NCBI GenBank assembly: GCA_949775045.1
Contig: OX459097.1
Span: forward strand, 15,915,710-15,979,709
Length of the DNA stretch: 64,000 nucleotides
Source of the DNA: Metridium senile
Taxonomy: Eukaryota; Cnidaria; Anthozoa; Actiniaria; Metridiidae
Reading direction: 5' to 3'
The notes below the pieces were generated by a model. It had not been told where the DNA came from. It saw nothing but the letters and a program-made list of their open reading frames with translations, and did not search any database. Position 1 is the first letter of the stretch; every line of letters begins with the position of its first letter. This document shows positions 53,101 to 64,000 of the stretch, piece by piece. The position numbers were made by a program, and so were the translations under genes.

Positions 53101-56100
53101 TGTATACACCTAATTCAAAAAAGGTTGACGGGGCGAACGGCGATTGGCGATTGGTGATTGGCGATTGCATGACCGAAAGGAGCTATTGGCAATACGAATT
53201 CCTTCTTCCGTTCAGAGACAACTTCGAGACACCCATCTACGGTCATCGTTGAACGGTATTTGGGTAATATATAATTGAATAAGAAGAAATTCGTATTATC
53301 CACAGTCTCTTTCGGGACGTGCATTCGCCGATCACCAATCGCCGATCGCCGTTCGCCCCGTCAACCTTTTTTGAATTAGGTGTATACTACGTTCCAGTCG
53401 GCTAGTTATTATCAAATTCACTAATTCCTAAAAAAATATGTTTTTCGAATATATAAAAATATCATTCATAATCATCATCATAAATAAATGTATGACTCAA
53501 ATAATAACAATAATAAATAAATATTTTTATTTTTTATTTAATATGAAGACAAGCGAGAAAAAATTACAATGTTTTGTTGTCATCGCGACAACATTCTCAA
53601 GTAAATGATGGTGAAAAAAGATAAAATATCTATAGATATTTTTTCTATTTCACCATCATTTACTTGAGAATGTTGTCGCGATGACAATGAAACGTTGTAA
53701 TTTCTTCTCGCTTGTCTTCATATTAAATTGTATAAGTTCTCCTGATTAAATAAATAAATAAATTACAAAAATGCATAAATCCAATGTAAGTTTAAATTCA
53801 AAACTTATTTTTTTTTTCAATTTTACTTCTTATTCACCCTGACTTTGTTATATTGTCTCGTTTACATTACATTTTTTACGATCGTTTATTCGTTTATATA
53901 TCACCCTATAAAATGAATGAAGGAATAAATTATTTCAAATGAATTAATAAATAAATAACTATACAAACAAACAAACAAAAACTTTATGGGTGAATGAATG
54001 AATAAATGAATGAATGAATATGTAATTAATAGGTAACTGACGATTCTTTAATTCTTTTTAATTCTATATACACTATAGTCCTTGGTTCTTGTGACTATTA
54101 TTACTGTTATTAATCAACTGGTGTATGAATTCTCTTTAACTCAAACGAAGCAACTAAGCGAAACAAAGATGATAAATTAATTTCAAATTAAAGGTTTCTT
54201 CAAATCTGTATTCATCTTTTGCCTAAAACAAAACACACAGTGAAACGCTGTAAACACATTTTGGCGATCCAAAGTTAAGGTTGTGCCGTCGTGTACCGGT
54301 AAATTAGAAGACCTAATCCCTATTGCACAAAAGGCTAAACAATAGTTCGTGACCATCTATTGTCTAGAACGACAATGAAAGAGAAAGGATACTGGTACAC
54401 GACGGCAAAGCCAAAGTTTATCATGAGCTCAAGCGGTTATTTTCATGCATGAGTTCTTATCATGAGTTCCATAATAATGGGACAGCCCCAGGTGGTACCT
54501 GGGACAGCCCTTTAAATCAGTGTCTATTAGTCGTGTTTATATAACTGATAACCTGTATGATGCAATTCTTCTCCGTATAGTAGAGGTAACACAGATATAC
54601 TGTAATTGAACATTGTTTGATATGGGGAGGGGGACAGGTGACGACTTGTCATTTTATTTATAGAATGTCTTGCCGACATGCATGCCGTGTGACCTCTACG
54701 GCAAAATATAAAACAGGGTTTTCCTATTTAGCGACTTTGGTACTAATAGTACCAGATACTAATTAGCATACGTGTTTACCGTTATTAGAATTTCTAGTAG
54801 TTGCATGACTTTGTGTTCAAAATATTACATTTTCTTAGTAAGAATAAAAAAAGAACAATATTGCAGAAATAATGACAAATTAACATTGGTACTATCATCT
54901 GGCATTATTAGTGCCAAATCTTCCTTTGTGCCGGTAAATCGGAAAACCCTAACAAGACCCAAATTATCAGCAAATTAAGAAATCAGTATAAAAAAACGTT
55001 TTATTTATTGTTGCTTACATATTAAGAGGTCATCCAAGTAAACGGAAAACGGCAGAAATAGTCACAATTCCATTAACGATTGATCAAAAATGCTAGATAC
55101 CATCTTTATTTTGCTTAATTAGTTTGAGCTAGAGAGATTAATCCATACGCCAAGAACCAAGAACTATAGTGTATTTAGTTAAATGGCAAAGAATTTAAGA
55201 ATCGTCAGTTACCTATTAATTATACATTCATTCATTTATTCACCCATAAAGTTTTTGTTTGTTTGTTAGTATATTTATTTATTAATTCATTCATTTCAAT
55301 TAATTAATTCCTTCATTTATTTTAAAGAGTGATATATAGACGAATAAATGAATAAACGATTGTAAAAAATGTAATGTAAACGAGACAATGTAACTAAGCC
55401 AGGGTGAATTAGAAGTAAAATTAATTGAGTTGTTAATACAGCAAATACATGTTTTGAATTTAAATTTACATTGAATTCATGCATTTTTGCAATTTATTTA
55501 TTTATTATTGTAATTATTTTATTAATACATTTATTTATATTTCAAAGTCGGGGTCCGTGTCCGGGTCCTGGTTTTACAACATGCATTTCCTCTGCTCTTC
55601 TCCCCTCCCCCTCCCCCTCCCCCACCCTCTTTTTTTTGCACTCGTCTTAGGTTCCGGGCATCCGTATGTTGGTAACACAGCTATCCCAAAACAACCCCAA
55701 ACATTTTTTTTCCCGTTCCCAATGCCCCCAAAAGAAACGCTTGCTACGCATGCTATTTACATATACACCCCTACTTTCAGGACATACTTATAGATATAAA
55801 GGGTCATTCAGTCTCATTAAATTAACACTATTTTATTTTCACAACAGATCTGGAGCCCAAAACAGTACGTCCTGGAAAGCCAGCTGGTAATGTATTTACT
55901 CAATGTGTCATTTTAAGAATATTTTAAGCCTGGTTTCAAATAACCAATACAATTGCTGAGATTGCCAGGATAGCTGTAAAGAGTGACCAGTGACTGCAGC
56001 GGTTATATGGAACCACTCAGTGCACCAATCACAGCAGTTGCGATCAATGAGATAGAAATAAATCATTGATTGCATGCAGTGATTGAGTTCAGCGATCGTG

Positions 56101-57450
56101 GCGATCATATCAATTATATGGAAAATCAGAAAATCCTATCAGTGGCAATTGTAGCGATTGAATCTGTCCAACAAGTTTTGTCTTACTAATTTGAAAGTGT
56201 TTTTGTGGTGTCTTATACAACTCATGAATAATTAATGAGAATTTGACAAAAGAAATCATGTCCGTGACGAGTACTGTAAATCTCATACAGATTCATCCTT
56301 ATTTGTATAAGTTTCAACTTTAATTTTTTCTGCCAGATTTACTTTTATCTCAAGTTGACAATTTTAATAAGATATAAAAGAAATAACTTTGTTGTTTCAT
56401 AGTATGTAAATAGTTTTTGTGCACGGACCATGCCCATTCTAAACTGCAAACATTTTGATAATAGAACAACAAAAGATAACTACGAAATCATAAACTAAAT
56501 GGAACTTACTTTAATTTATACTTTATATGAGCAAAGACCGCTTAGAATTTTTCAATTCGACAAAAATCTACACAAAATGAATTCAAAATATAGATATTCG
56601 CCGAACCAAAAGACAGTTTAATATATAATTTATTTTGTCTGAATTACGTACAGCCCAAAGTTAGTTATTATTCTTTCTTTTGTAATTTGTATTTTTTGCT
56701 CATAGATTTGACCAAATTTACAAGCCTCGATAGATTACTTATTGGTGTAGTAAGGTGTACCTTACACAATGTTTTTGATGGAATCCACCCGCCATCTAGA
56801 CTTAATGTAGTAATTGGTTCTAAACCTGTACGTAGTAAACTTAAGAGCCTAAAGTCCAAAAGAATACTTAGTCTACAGCAGTGGAACACACTTTATCCTG
56901 GACAACAAGAGAGTGTTAAATCAGCCAACTTCGATATCCCACTACTCTTTCTCCTATTGAGACATATCTGTTCTCTTACACCGCCTGCGACAGGCTGGGA
57001 TAAACAGCCACCACCATTAGACCGGACTATGCAGGCAGATATAGTTCGAATCAAGAATTGGCGTAATGAACCTATCCATATACCAGACATCTTTGAAATG
57101 CACTGGAATCAGATCAGTGAAGTACTAACAAGACTTGGAGGATCAAAATATGAAGCAGAAATCAGGCAGATTAGAACTGCTAAGGAACGAGGAGTGTATG
57201 TAAAAGGTAAGGAAGATAGAAATAAAGGTTATTATTTATTATATCCCCTCTCAACTTAGCCTCCTCCGCAGGCATCTCTTATATCTCTTTTCATTGGGCT
57301 TCCTGTGCTTTTTTTTATTTACTCTTCTCCTTATTTACCCGTCCCCAGTTCTTCCATGCATAATATTTCAACACAGGAATAGTGCAGGAACTCGGTAAAA
57401 ATCAACCAAATCTCAGCACAAGACAATCAAGGCAAGAGACAAGAGACCAA
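49842..57450 (+). CDS. CARD-HEPN (DZIP3-type) immune-type gene
   Basis: Exons 49842-50160, 55848-55886, 56706-57206 and probably 57377-57450 join in phase 1. Exon 1 encodes a basic N terminus, then a CARD-like half-domain (LLPFMTDILLPEDEE, TDQARALLDLLPRKGPEAFD, CFVNSLWKAQPY). Exon 2 is a 13-codon linker. Exon 3 encodes a HEPN domain of the type found in DZIP3-like proteins: ILSLQQWNTLYP, FDIPLLFLLLRHIC, PPATGWDKQPPP, ADIVRIKNWRNEPIHIPD with an R-x4-H (RNEPIH) motif, and ISEVLTRLGG. CARDs mediate homotypic assembly in death and immune signalling; HEPN domains are often RNases or RNA-binding. A LINE begins right after exon 4, so the 3' end is uncertain. An alternative GC donor at 50167 also gives phase 1. 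Confidence 0.8.
50161..51030. other. Intron DNA without recognised features
   Basis: No gene was seen. There is a G-rich patch at about 50253-50285 and a C tract at about 50322-50337. Confidence 0.5.
51031..51505 (+). repeat. Intronic repeat, copy in intron 1 of the CARD-HEPN gene
   Basis: Collinear with 55893-56370 (for example CAGTGACTGCAGCGGTTATA, CAGTGATTGAGTTCAGC, GAAATCATGTCCGTGACCAG) and, in part, with 3800-4085. Confidence 0.85.
52648..52796. mobile_element. AACAGG MITE relative, with paralogous empty site
   Basis: AACAGGTTCCCATTTAAATC matches the left end of the MITE at 2753. The right end is shortened to GTGCTTAGCACACATCTGTT. The duplicate region at about 55525 reads TTTTATTAATACATTTATTT without the insert, giving an empty site. 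Confidence 0.75.
53102..53387. mobile_element. MITE with GTATACACCTAATTCAAAA ends
   Basis: About 75-bp inverted ends: GTATACACCTAATTCAAAAA then GGTTGACGGGGCGAACGG and short GGCGATTGGTGATT repeats; the right arm mirrors this. There is no coding capacity. Its terminal 15 bp resemble those of the MITEs at 0.4, 26.9 and 33.0 kb. Confidence 0.88.
53534..53727. mobile_element. Hairpin MITE
   Basis: ATGAAGACAAGCGAGAA(A)A pairs with TTCTCGCTTGTCTTCAT, and ATTCTCAAGTAAATGATGG pairs with CCATCATTTACTTGAGAAT. Stem of about 85 bp. Confidence 0.8.
55110..55700 (+). repeat. Direct duplicate of 52190-52955
   Basis: Collinear with the 52.2-kb arm and beyond it: TTTGAGCTAGAGAGA, ATTCACCCATAAAGTTTTTG, TTTCAAAGTCGGGGTCCG, CTGGTTTTACAACATGC, GGTAACACAGCTATCCCAAA. 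It lacks the 52648 MITE. Confidence 0.8.
55848..55886 (+). CDS. CARD-HEPN exon 2 (linker)
   Basis: A 39-bp exon, acceptor TTCACAACAG and donor AGCTG|GTAATG, phase 1 both ends: LEPKTVRPGKPA plus split codons. Its upstream intron resembles that of the ROCO exon at 14489. Confidence 0.65.
55893..56370 (+). repeat. Intronic repeat, copy in intron 2 of the CARD-HEPN gene
   Basis: Second copy of 51031-51505. The two copies flanking exon 2 suggest a tandem duplication event inside this gene. Confidence 0.8.
56706..57206 (+). CDS. HEPN (DZIP3-type) exon 3
   Basis: A 501-bp exon, acceptor TTTTGCTCATAG and donor TAAAAG|GTAAGG, phase 1 both ends. It starts LTKFTSLDRLLIGVVRC. The conserved block SANFDIPLLFLLLRHICSLT, the GWDKQPPPLDRTMQAD segment and the RNEPIH motif define the HEPN family. 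Confidence 0.88.
57377..57450 (+). CDS. Possible exon 4 of the CARD-HEPN gene
   Basis: After TTCAACACAG, phase 1 in: IVQELGKNQPNLSTRQSRQE and TRDQ, then a donor-like CAA|GTAAGG. Hydrophilic and not recognised. The LINE begins within a few bases, so the apparent donor could belong to the LINE. Confidence 0.45.
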
Positions 57451-59547
57451 GTAAGGTGGCGAGTATGGGCCGATTTCTGCTCCAGGTGCCCTGGTCTAAC
57501 TTATTATTCACCCAGCAGTCAAGCGAAGAGAAACTCAAAATCCTCATGGAAATCATCAACCTCGGATTGGACTTCATCATGCCTGAACGGTCGGTGAAAG
57601 ACCATGAAACTGATCGCCCTTGGATAACTGCTCAACTAAAGAGTCTTATCTCTCGCCGCCAAAAGGCCCTCGCCTCTTATAATGATTCTCTCTCTCTACA
57701 AGATCCTACGAAATAAAGTGAACCGGGAACGTAAGCGATGTCGCAAAGCTTACTACGAAACTAAAGTTAAGAACTTGGGCGACACTAAGCCTCGTGATTG
57801 GTGACGGGAAGTATAACAGCTTTGCGGTACGGCCAACGAACTGGGCGTGATCTATCATCTATACTCCACGCTGACCTAGCTTGTGATGATTCTGTTTTGG
57901 CGGGAAAGATCAACGATGCGTTCGTTAGCGTGATGAAAGACTATATGCCTCTACCAGTGCCTACTTTCCTAGATATGACGATCAACCAATATCCGTCAAC
58001 GAGTATTCAGTTGCTATAAAACTTCGAGCTGTGAGTACTTCCAGAGCAGGTGGCCCTGACAATCTTCCCAATTGGGTGCTGAAGGAATTTGCTGACATTT
58101 TGGCTACACCAGTCGCTGACATCCTTAACTCTTCTTTTGCTGAATGTAAAGTTCCTCAAGTCTGGGAGCTTGCCGACGTCCCACCACTTCCCAAGGCTAC
58201 TACAGTACGCGACTTTAACAAGGACCTGAGACCAATCTCACTCACGTCCTCGCTGTCTATAGCTAAGATTGCTGAATCCTTTGTCATTGAAAAGTCCTTA
58301 AAACCTACTATGTTATCATCTATCGATCCCAACCAGTATGGCTTCATTCCTGGCTCGTTCACGACCCTCGCACTTATCTCCATGCTCAACCATTGGCTCA
58401 GCACCACCGACAGAACTGGATGGTCTGTAAGAACTGCCTTAGTCGATTTCCGCAAGGCCTTTGACCTGGTTGACCACCAGACGCTAGTGGCCAAGCTCTC
58501 TAGTCTTGGCGTAAAACCTGCTACCTTGAATTGGATTATTGACTTTTTGAGAGACAGACAGCAAAGGGTAAAGCTTGGTGGACTTAGCTACTCTGACTGG
58601 CAAAGTGTTCCAGCTGGGGTTCCTCAGGGGACCCGTCTTGGTCCTTGGCTATTTTTGGCCATGATCAATGATCTGGAGACACCCAATGCCTCTACACTTA
58701 TGTGGAAGTTTGCCGATGATACTACTGTTTCCGAAGCAATCCCGCCATCTAGCCACAGCATACTGCAACAAGCCATTAACCACATCAGTAGTTGGTCCAA
58801 CGAGAATTTACTTCAAATTAATCCAACCAATAATAAGGAGATCTTCACTACCTTCAAGAGAAACGCCGTCAATCACATGCCCATGGAGATTGACGGGATA
58901 CAATTCGACCAAGTTTCATCTGTGAAAGTGCTCGGTCTGACGATCCAAAACAATCTGAAATGGAATAATAACATCCAAGGCTGCAAAGCGTTTATACCTT
59001 CTACGACAGCCCAAGCGTGCTGGGATAAACTCTTCTGACCTAGTGCAGTTTTACTGTGCTGTGATAAGATCAGTACTAGAATATGCGTGCCAGGTATTCC
59101 ATCGCAGCCTCCCTGACTACCTATCTACCCAGATTGAGGCAATACAGAGGCGCGCAATGAGAACGATTTACCCAGAGCTCAACTACTCAGAGGCACTTCA
59201 GGCAGCTGAATTAACAACACTGTCTGCCAGGCGTGATATATTGTCCAACGACTTATTCGAGATGATAGCCAATGATTCAGACCACAAGCTGGCTTCACTT
59301 CTCCCGCCGAAGGCCTCCAACAACAGAAAACTACGGAGGATGAGACAATTTGACATTCCCCATTGTAGGACGAATCGATTTAAAAATTCTTTTATACTCA
59401 GTCACTCAATGGAACATTTTAGTAGCCCATAATTTTCAAAATTTATTGTAAATAGTATATTCAATACTAGATGCAATATAGGTGCAATATATTTATCGAA
59501 TTTTTATAAATTATAGTTATTATAGTTAGTGTATATATATATATATA

Positions 59548-61168
<1,621 letters not shown>

Positions 61169-61243
61169 ATTGTATTTCACCACGTAATTCAGCTTTTGGC
61201 TGCTAGTTGCAGTTATTTAAATAAACGATCTATCTATCTATCA

Positions 61244-62187
61244 GAGGCAGATCAGTTCGTGCTACTGCGCAACAGCAGTAACGAACACCTTAGTAATTAT
61301 GAATAATATTCTATTACGTGGCCTTATTGCGTCATGCCAGTTCAGCTCGAATTGCTCTGCCAGAAAGTATTGTCCAGGAAAACAAAAATCACAGTTAAGT
61401 TTCTTTTTGGATACACTATCCATACGACAGTGTATCTAAATAGTTTGCTACTAGCAACATAGTGAAAACTTAGTTTTTCCATCTTCTATTTTCTTTCTTA
61501 AACATTCGTTAATTAGGTTAGCCTCGTTTTGATTATATAGGGTCGAAGAATCTTATTGGTTTATTCCAATTACGTAATGTCACGTGAGAGAATGCTAATG
61601 AGTATTATTTAAACGCCTGCACGCCAGTTTTCTTCTTCTTCTTCTTTTACTACTTCTAGTGTAGACAGCTAGTTGGCTGACAGGACTGATTGAAGCTCAG
61701 CTTAGGTTAAGAATCTAACTAGTCCATGAGCTGGAACAAGATCACGGTACCATTAAAGGGCACCAAGTTTTGTCTACTGTTTTGAATAGTTAGAAGCCCT
61801 TAGATAATGAATCGGGATGATAGACTTTTCAAAACTGTAGCTTAATTGAGATATAGGGGAAATTGTTTTCACTTTTTTTACACAGGAACCCCAAACAAGT
61901 GCTTTTCACGGTATTTCACGAAAATAAATTAATAAGTAAATTAATATCTCTAAAAAGCATTGAAATGATTCAGAAAACAAAGAAAAAAGAATATTTATCA
62001 GAAAAAAGTTATATTCTGCTCACAAAATATCAAAATTGAGAGGTTATCAAGAACTCGTCACCAGGCCTCTCTCGCGAAAGGAACGCCTGGCAATTTTCGT
62101 TTCGTACGTTATTTTGAATTTATATTTACTTACAGAGAGCAAAGATGTGTTTTTCCCCTCTAGTTTTCTTAGTTTATAGATAAGTAA
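61244..62187. other. Upstream region of the right-edge gene
   Basis: No gene was seen. A pyrimidine run (TTCTTCTTCTTCTTTT near 61630) and TCTAGTTTTCTTAG (62160) precede the start codon at 62188. This may be the promoter and 5' UTR. Confidence 0.4.
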
Positions 62188-64000
62188 ATGGATGAAGAGT
62201 ATATATATGGAGATTTCATCCCAAAAAAACGAAAACTTAAGTCAAATATTTGCATTATTTGTGGTGCATCGAGTGAACTGAGTGAATTATCGTCTCCAAA
62301 AGATGCTGACTCGTGGCGGACGCTACTGAAGGCTGCTGAGATCAAAGGGTTTAGCCCGATAACTGGTATTTTTGTAAATGAAAATGAAGTCCCAGAACTA
62401 TTTTACCATCGTCAGTGCAGAAGCACTTTCACGTTAAAAAAATCAATCAATGCATTACTTAACAAAGAGCAAGAACTAAATGAAATCACTGGTAGTGACC
62501 AAAGTCGAAAATCACAGAGAGATGCTGCAGGTATTTATCTAGAAAATAAACAATGCTTTCTAATCTGGTTGTCTAAGACATGATGATTATTCAATAAAGC
62601 CGTAAATTTTATATAACATGCAAATGAGTATTGAAAATAGCACAACCGTATTTGTCAATATATATTATGCATTCGATACATCATATGTTGAATTAGTTTT
62701 CTGTTTCATAAAAAAATATAATGAATCAAACATATAATGAATCAATATAAATAAAGATTATAAAACCTATTTTTGAAAACGTATCCTTACATTAGGTGCA
62801 TCATCCAGAGTCTATAGTGCTGTTTGTATATTTTGTGAAAAGACGAGCAAGTACCTCAAGAGTTCCCAATCCCGTGAACCACTTATGATGTCACTTGAAA
62901 TGCGATCTGATGAAAGAATCCGTATGGCAGCCACTGAAAAGATGGACAGTAGAGTTCTATCCTTAGCAAGTCGTGATTTGGTAGCAGCGGAAGCACATTA
63001 TCACAAATCGTGTTATCGTGACTATACCAGAATTTTAGATAAGCCAAATGACGTTGGAATTATTGATGAAACAGCAACAGATCCAGAAATGATAAAGTAT
63101 CAAGCGGCAGTCAGCAAATCCTATGAAGAACTGTTTTATTACATAAGAAATGATGTTTTCTCATCTCCACGTATTGTAGCAATGACAGAATTGACAGAAA
63201 AGCTCTCAGATCTCATCCATTCAAAAGGGATTGAGTCAATAAAGCCACATACAAAGAAACATATCAGACGACAAATCGAAAATGAGTTTCCAAGCAGTGT
63301 CCACTTTCTTAACATAGGAGGAAGATTGTTGTTGTGGCCAGATAGTTTGAAGATATACGATCTGGTGAAAGAAAATTTCAGACTGTCACAAGAGGTGCGT
63401 TCATATTCTACATCCAAGCAAGATCCAAATCATCTTATCAAACAAGCAGCTTCGTATTTGCGCAGCCAAATCAAGACATCTTGCACAAGTCAAGAATGGC
63501 CTGTTGATCCAAGCAGCATAAATGACGAGTATACTAAAGTTCCAACACCACTACAAGACTTCTTCGAAATGTTGTTGTCAGGAGATACCAATTGCAAAGA
63601 TTTATCGGGCCGTGTCAAGAGACTTGCCAACTCGTATGCATGCGATTGTATATATGGTGTCAGCGTTGGAAAACACAAGACAGCCAAACACATTCTATTG
63701 CCCTGGGCTGTGAAATCGCTAACAGGTAATGTGGAGCTCATTAAGATTCTCAATAGATTCGGCCATGGGATATCTTACTCCCAAATGGAAGAGCTCGATA
63801 CCGAACTGTGTTTGAAAAAACTTGACGAAGAAGAGGAGAAAGGAGTTGCACTACCAACAAACATCGTACCTGGAATGCCAACTGTACTGGCCTATGATAA
63901 CATCGACAGAAACGAGGAGACACTAACTGGGCAGGGAACTTCACATCGCATCAATGGAATAGCGATTCAAGAAAAGGTAATAAACGTGATAATCATAATA
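62188..64000 (+). CDS. Transposon-like two-zinc-module protein, 5' part (runs off the edge)
   Basis: Exon 1 is 62188-62530 (donor CTGCAG|GTATTT, phase 1). Exon 2 starts at 62796 after CTTACATTAG and stays open to the window end, with a possible donor AAAAG|GTAATA after 63976. Exon 1 has NICIICGASSELSE...LFYHRQCRSTF; exon 2 has AVCIFCEKTSKYL...AHYHKSCYRDYTR: two C-x2-C/H-x2-C modules, probably zinc-binding. Further on come LLPWAVKSLTGNVELIKILN, GHGISYSQMEELDTELC and LAYDNIDRNEETLTGQGTSH. That last block is typical of a large family of uncharacterised multicopy metazoan proteins that I take to be transposon-derived. Function is unknown; no stop or frameshift was seen. Confidence 0.7.

Larger units (their letters stand above)
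52055..54430. repeat. Large inverted repeat in intron 1 of the CARD-HEPN gene
   Basis: Sequence at about 52055-52620 (ACAACCTTAACTTTGGATCG, ATTCATTCACCCATAAAGTT, AATGTAATGTAAACGAGACA) returns inverted at about 53750-54290. Between the arms lie a MITE (53102-53387) and a hairpin (53534-53727). A third, direct copy follows at 55110-55700. Confidence 0.8.

Overview
The window is eukaryotic nuclear DNA from an invertebrate animal, most likely a cnidarian and probably an anthozoan. The support is short spliced exons with GT-AG junctions and correct phase, AT-rich introns and intergenic DNA, dense small inverted-repeat transposons, CR1-like non-LTR retrotransposons, and innate-immunity-type domain combinations (ROCO GTPase-Death, CARD-HEPN) that are expanded in cnidarians. 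No operons, CRISPR arrays or bacterial signals were seen. The species is not identifiable by eye.

Layout. 0-3 kb: nested foldback elements, a minisatellite and one candidate signal-peptide exon on the minus strand. 3.05-3.7 kb: a duplicated copy of a bidirectional promoter plus exon 1 of PIGC. 3.8-14.4 kb: mostly foldback/MITE elements (several flanked by TTAA), minisatellites and two unrecognised exon-like ORFs. 14.5-26.5 kb: a ROCO (Roc-COR-Death) gene on the plus strand. Its coding exons are split by two transposons: a 4.45-kb element at 16809-21261 with 348-350-bp terminal repeats, a broken DDE integrase-type transposase and an intact alpha-kinase gene; and a 2.6-kb foldback at 23781-26423. 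Removing each insert with one copy of its target duplication leaves an open, in-phase frame.

28.2-29.3 kb: the last two coding exons of ACTR5 (Arp5), minus strand. 29.8-49.65 kb: a complete eight-exon PIGC gene (GPI-anchor GlcNAc transferase subunit, 285 codons), minus strand. Its last intron holds a CR1-like LINE. Its first intron (about 11 kb) is almost entirely tandem DNA: an 86-bp satellite split by a 628-bp element and by a 7.1-kb TTAA-flanked element, which itself carries an 83-bp array near one end and a 67-bp array near the other.

49.65-57.4 kb: a roughly 190-bp bidirectional promoter, then a plus-strand gene joining a CARD-like exon to a DZIP3-type HEPN domain; its 3' side is abutted by a second, broken LINE (57.45-61.24 kb) that contains a 1.5-kb foldback. 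62.2-64 kb: the 5' part of a transposon-like gene with two C-x2-C/H-x2-C modules, running off the right edge.

How the genes relate. The two immune-type genes (14.5 and 49.8 kb) share intron sequence just upstream of a coding exon, and both promoter regions share the PIGC exon-1 segment. The simplest reading is a segmental duplication of PIGC-promoter-immune gene followed by divergence, exon change and heavy transposon invasion. All calls are by eye; no database search was run.
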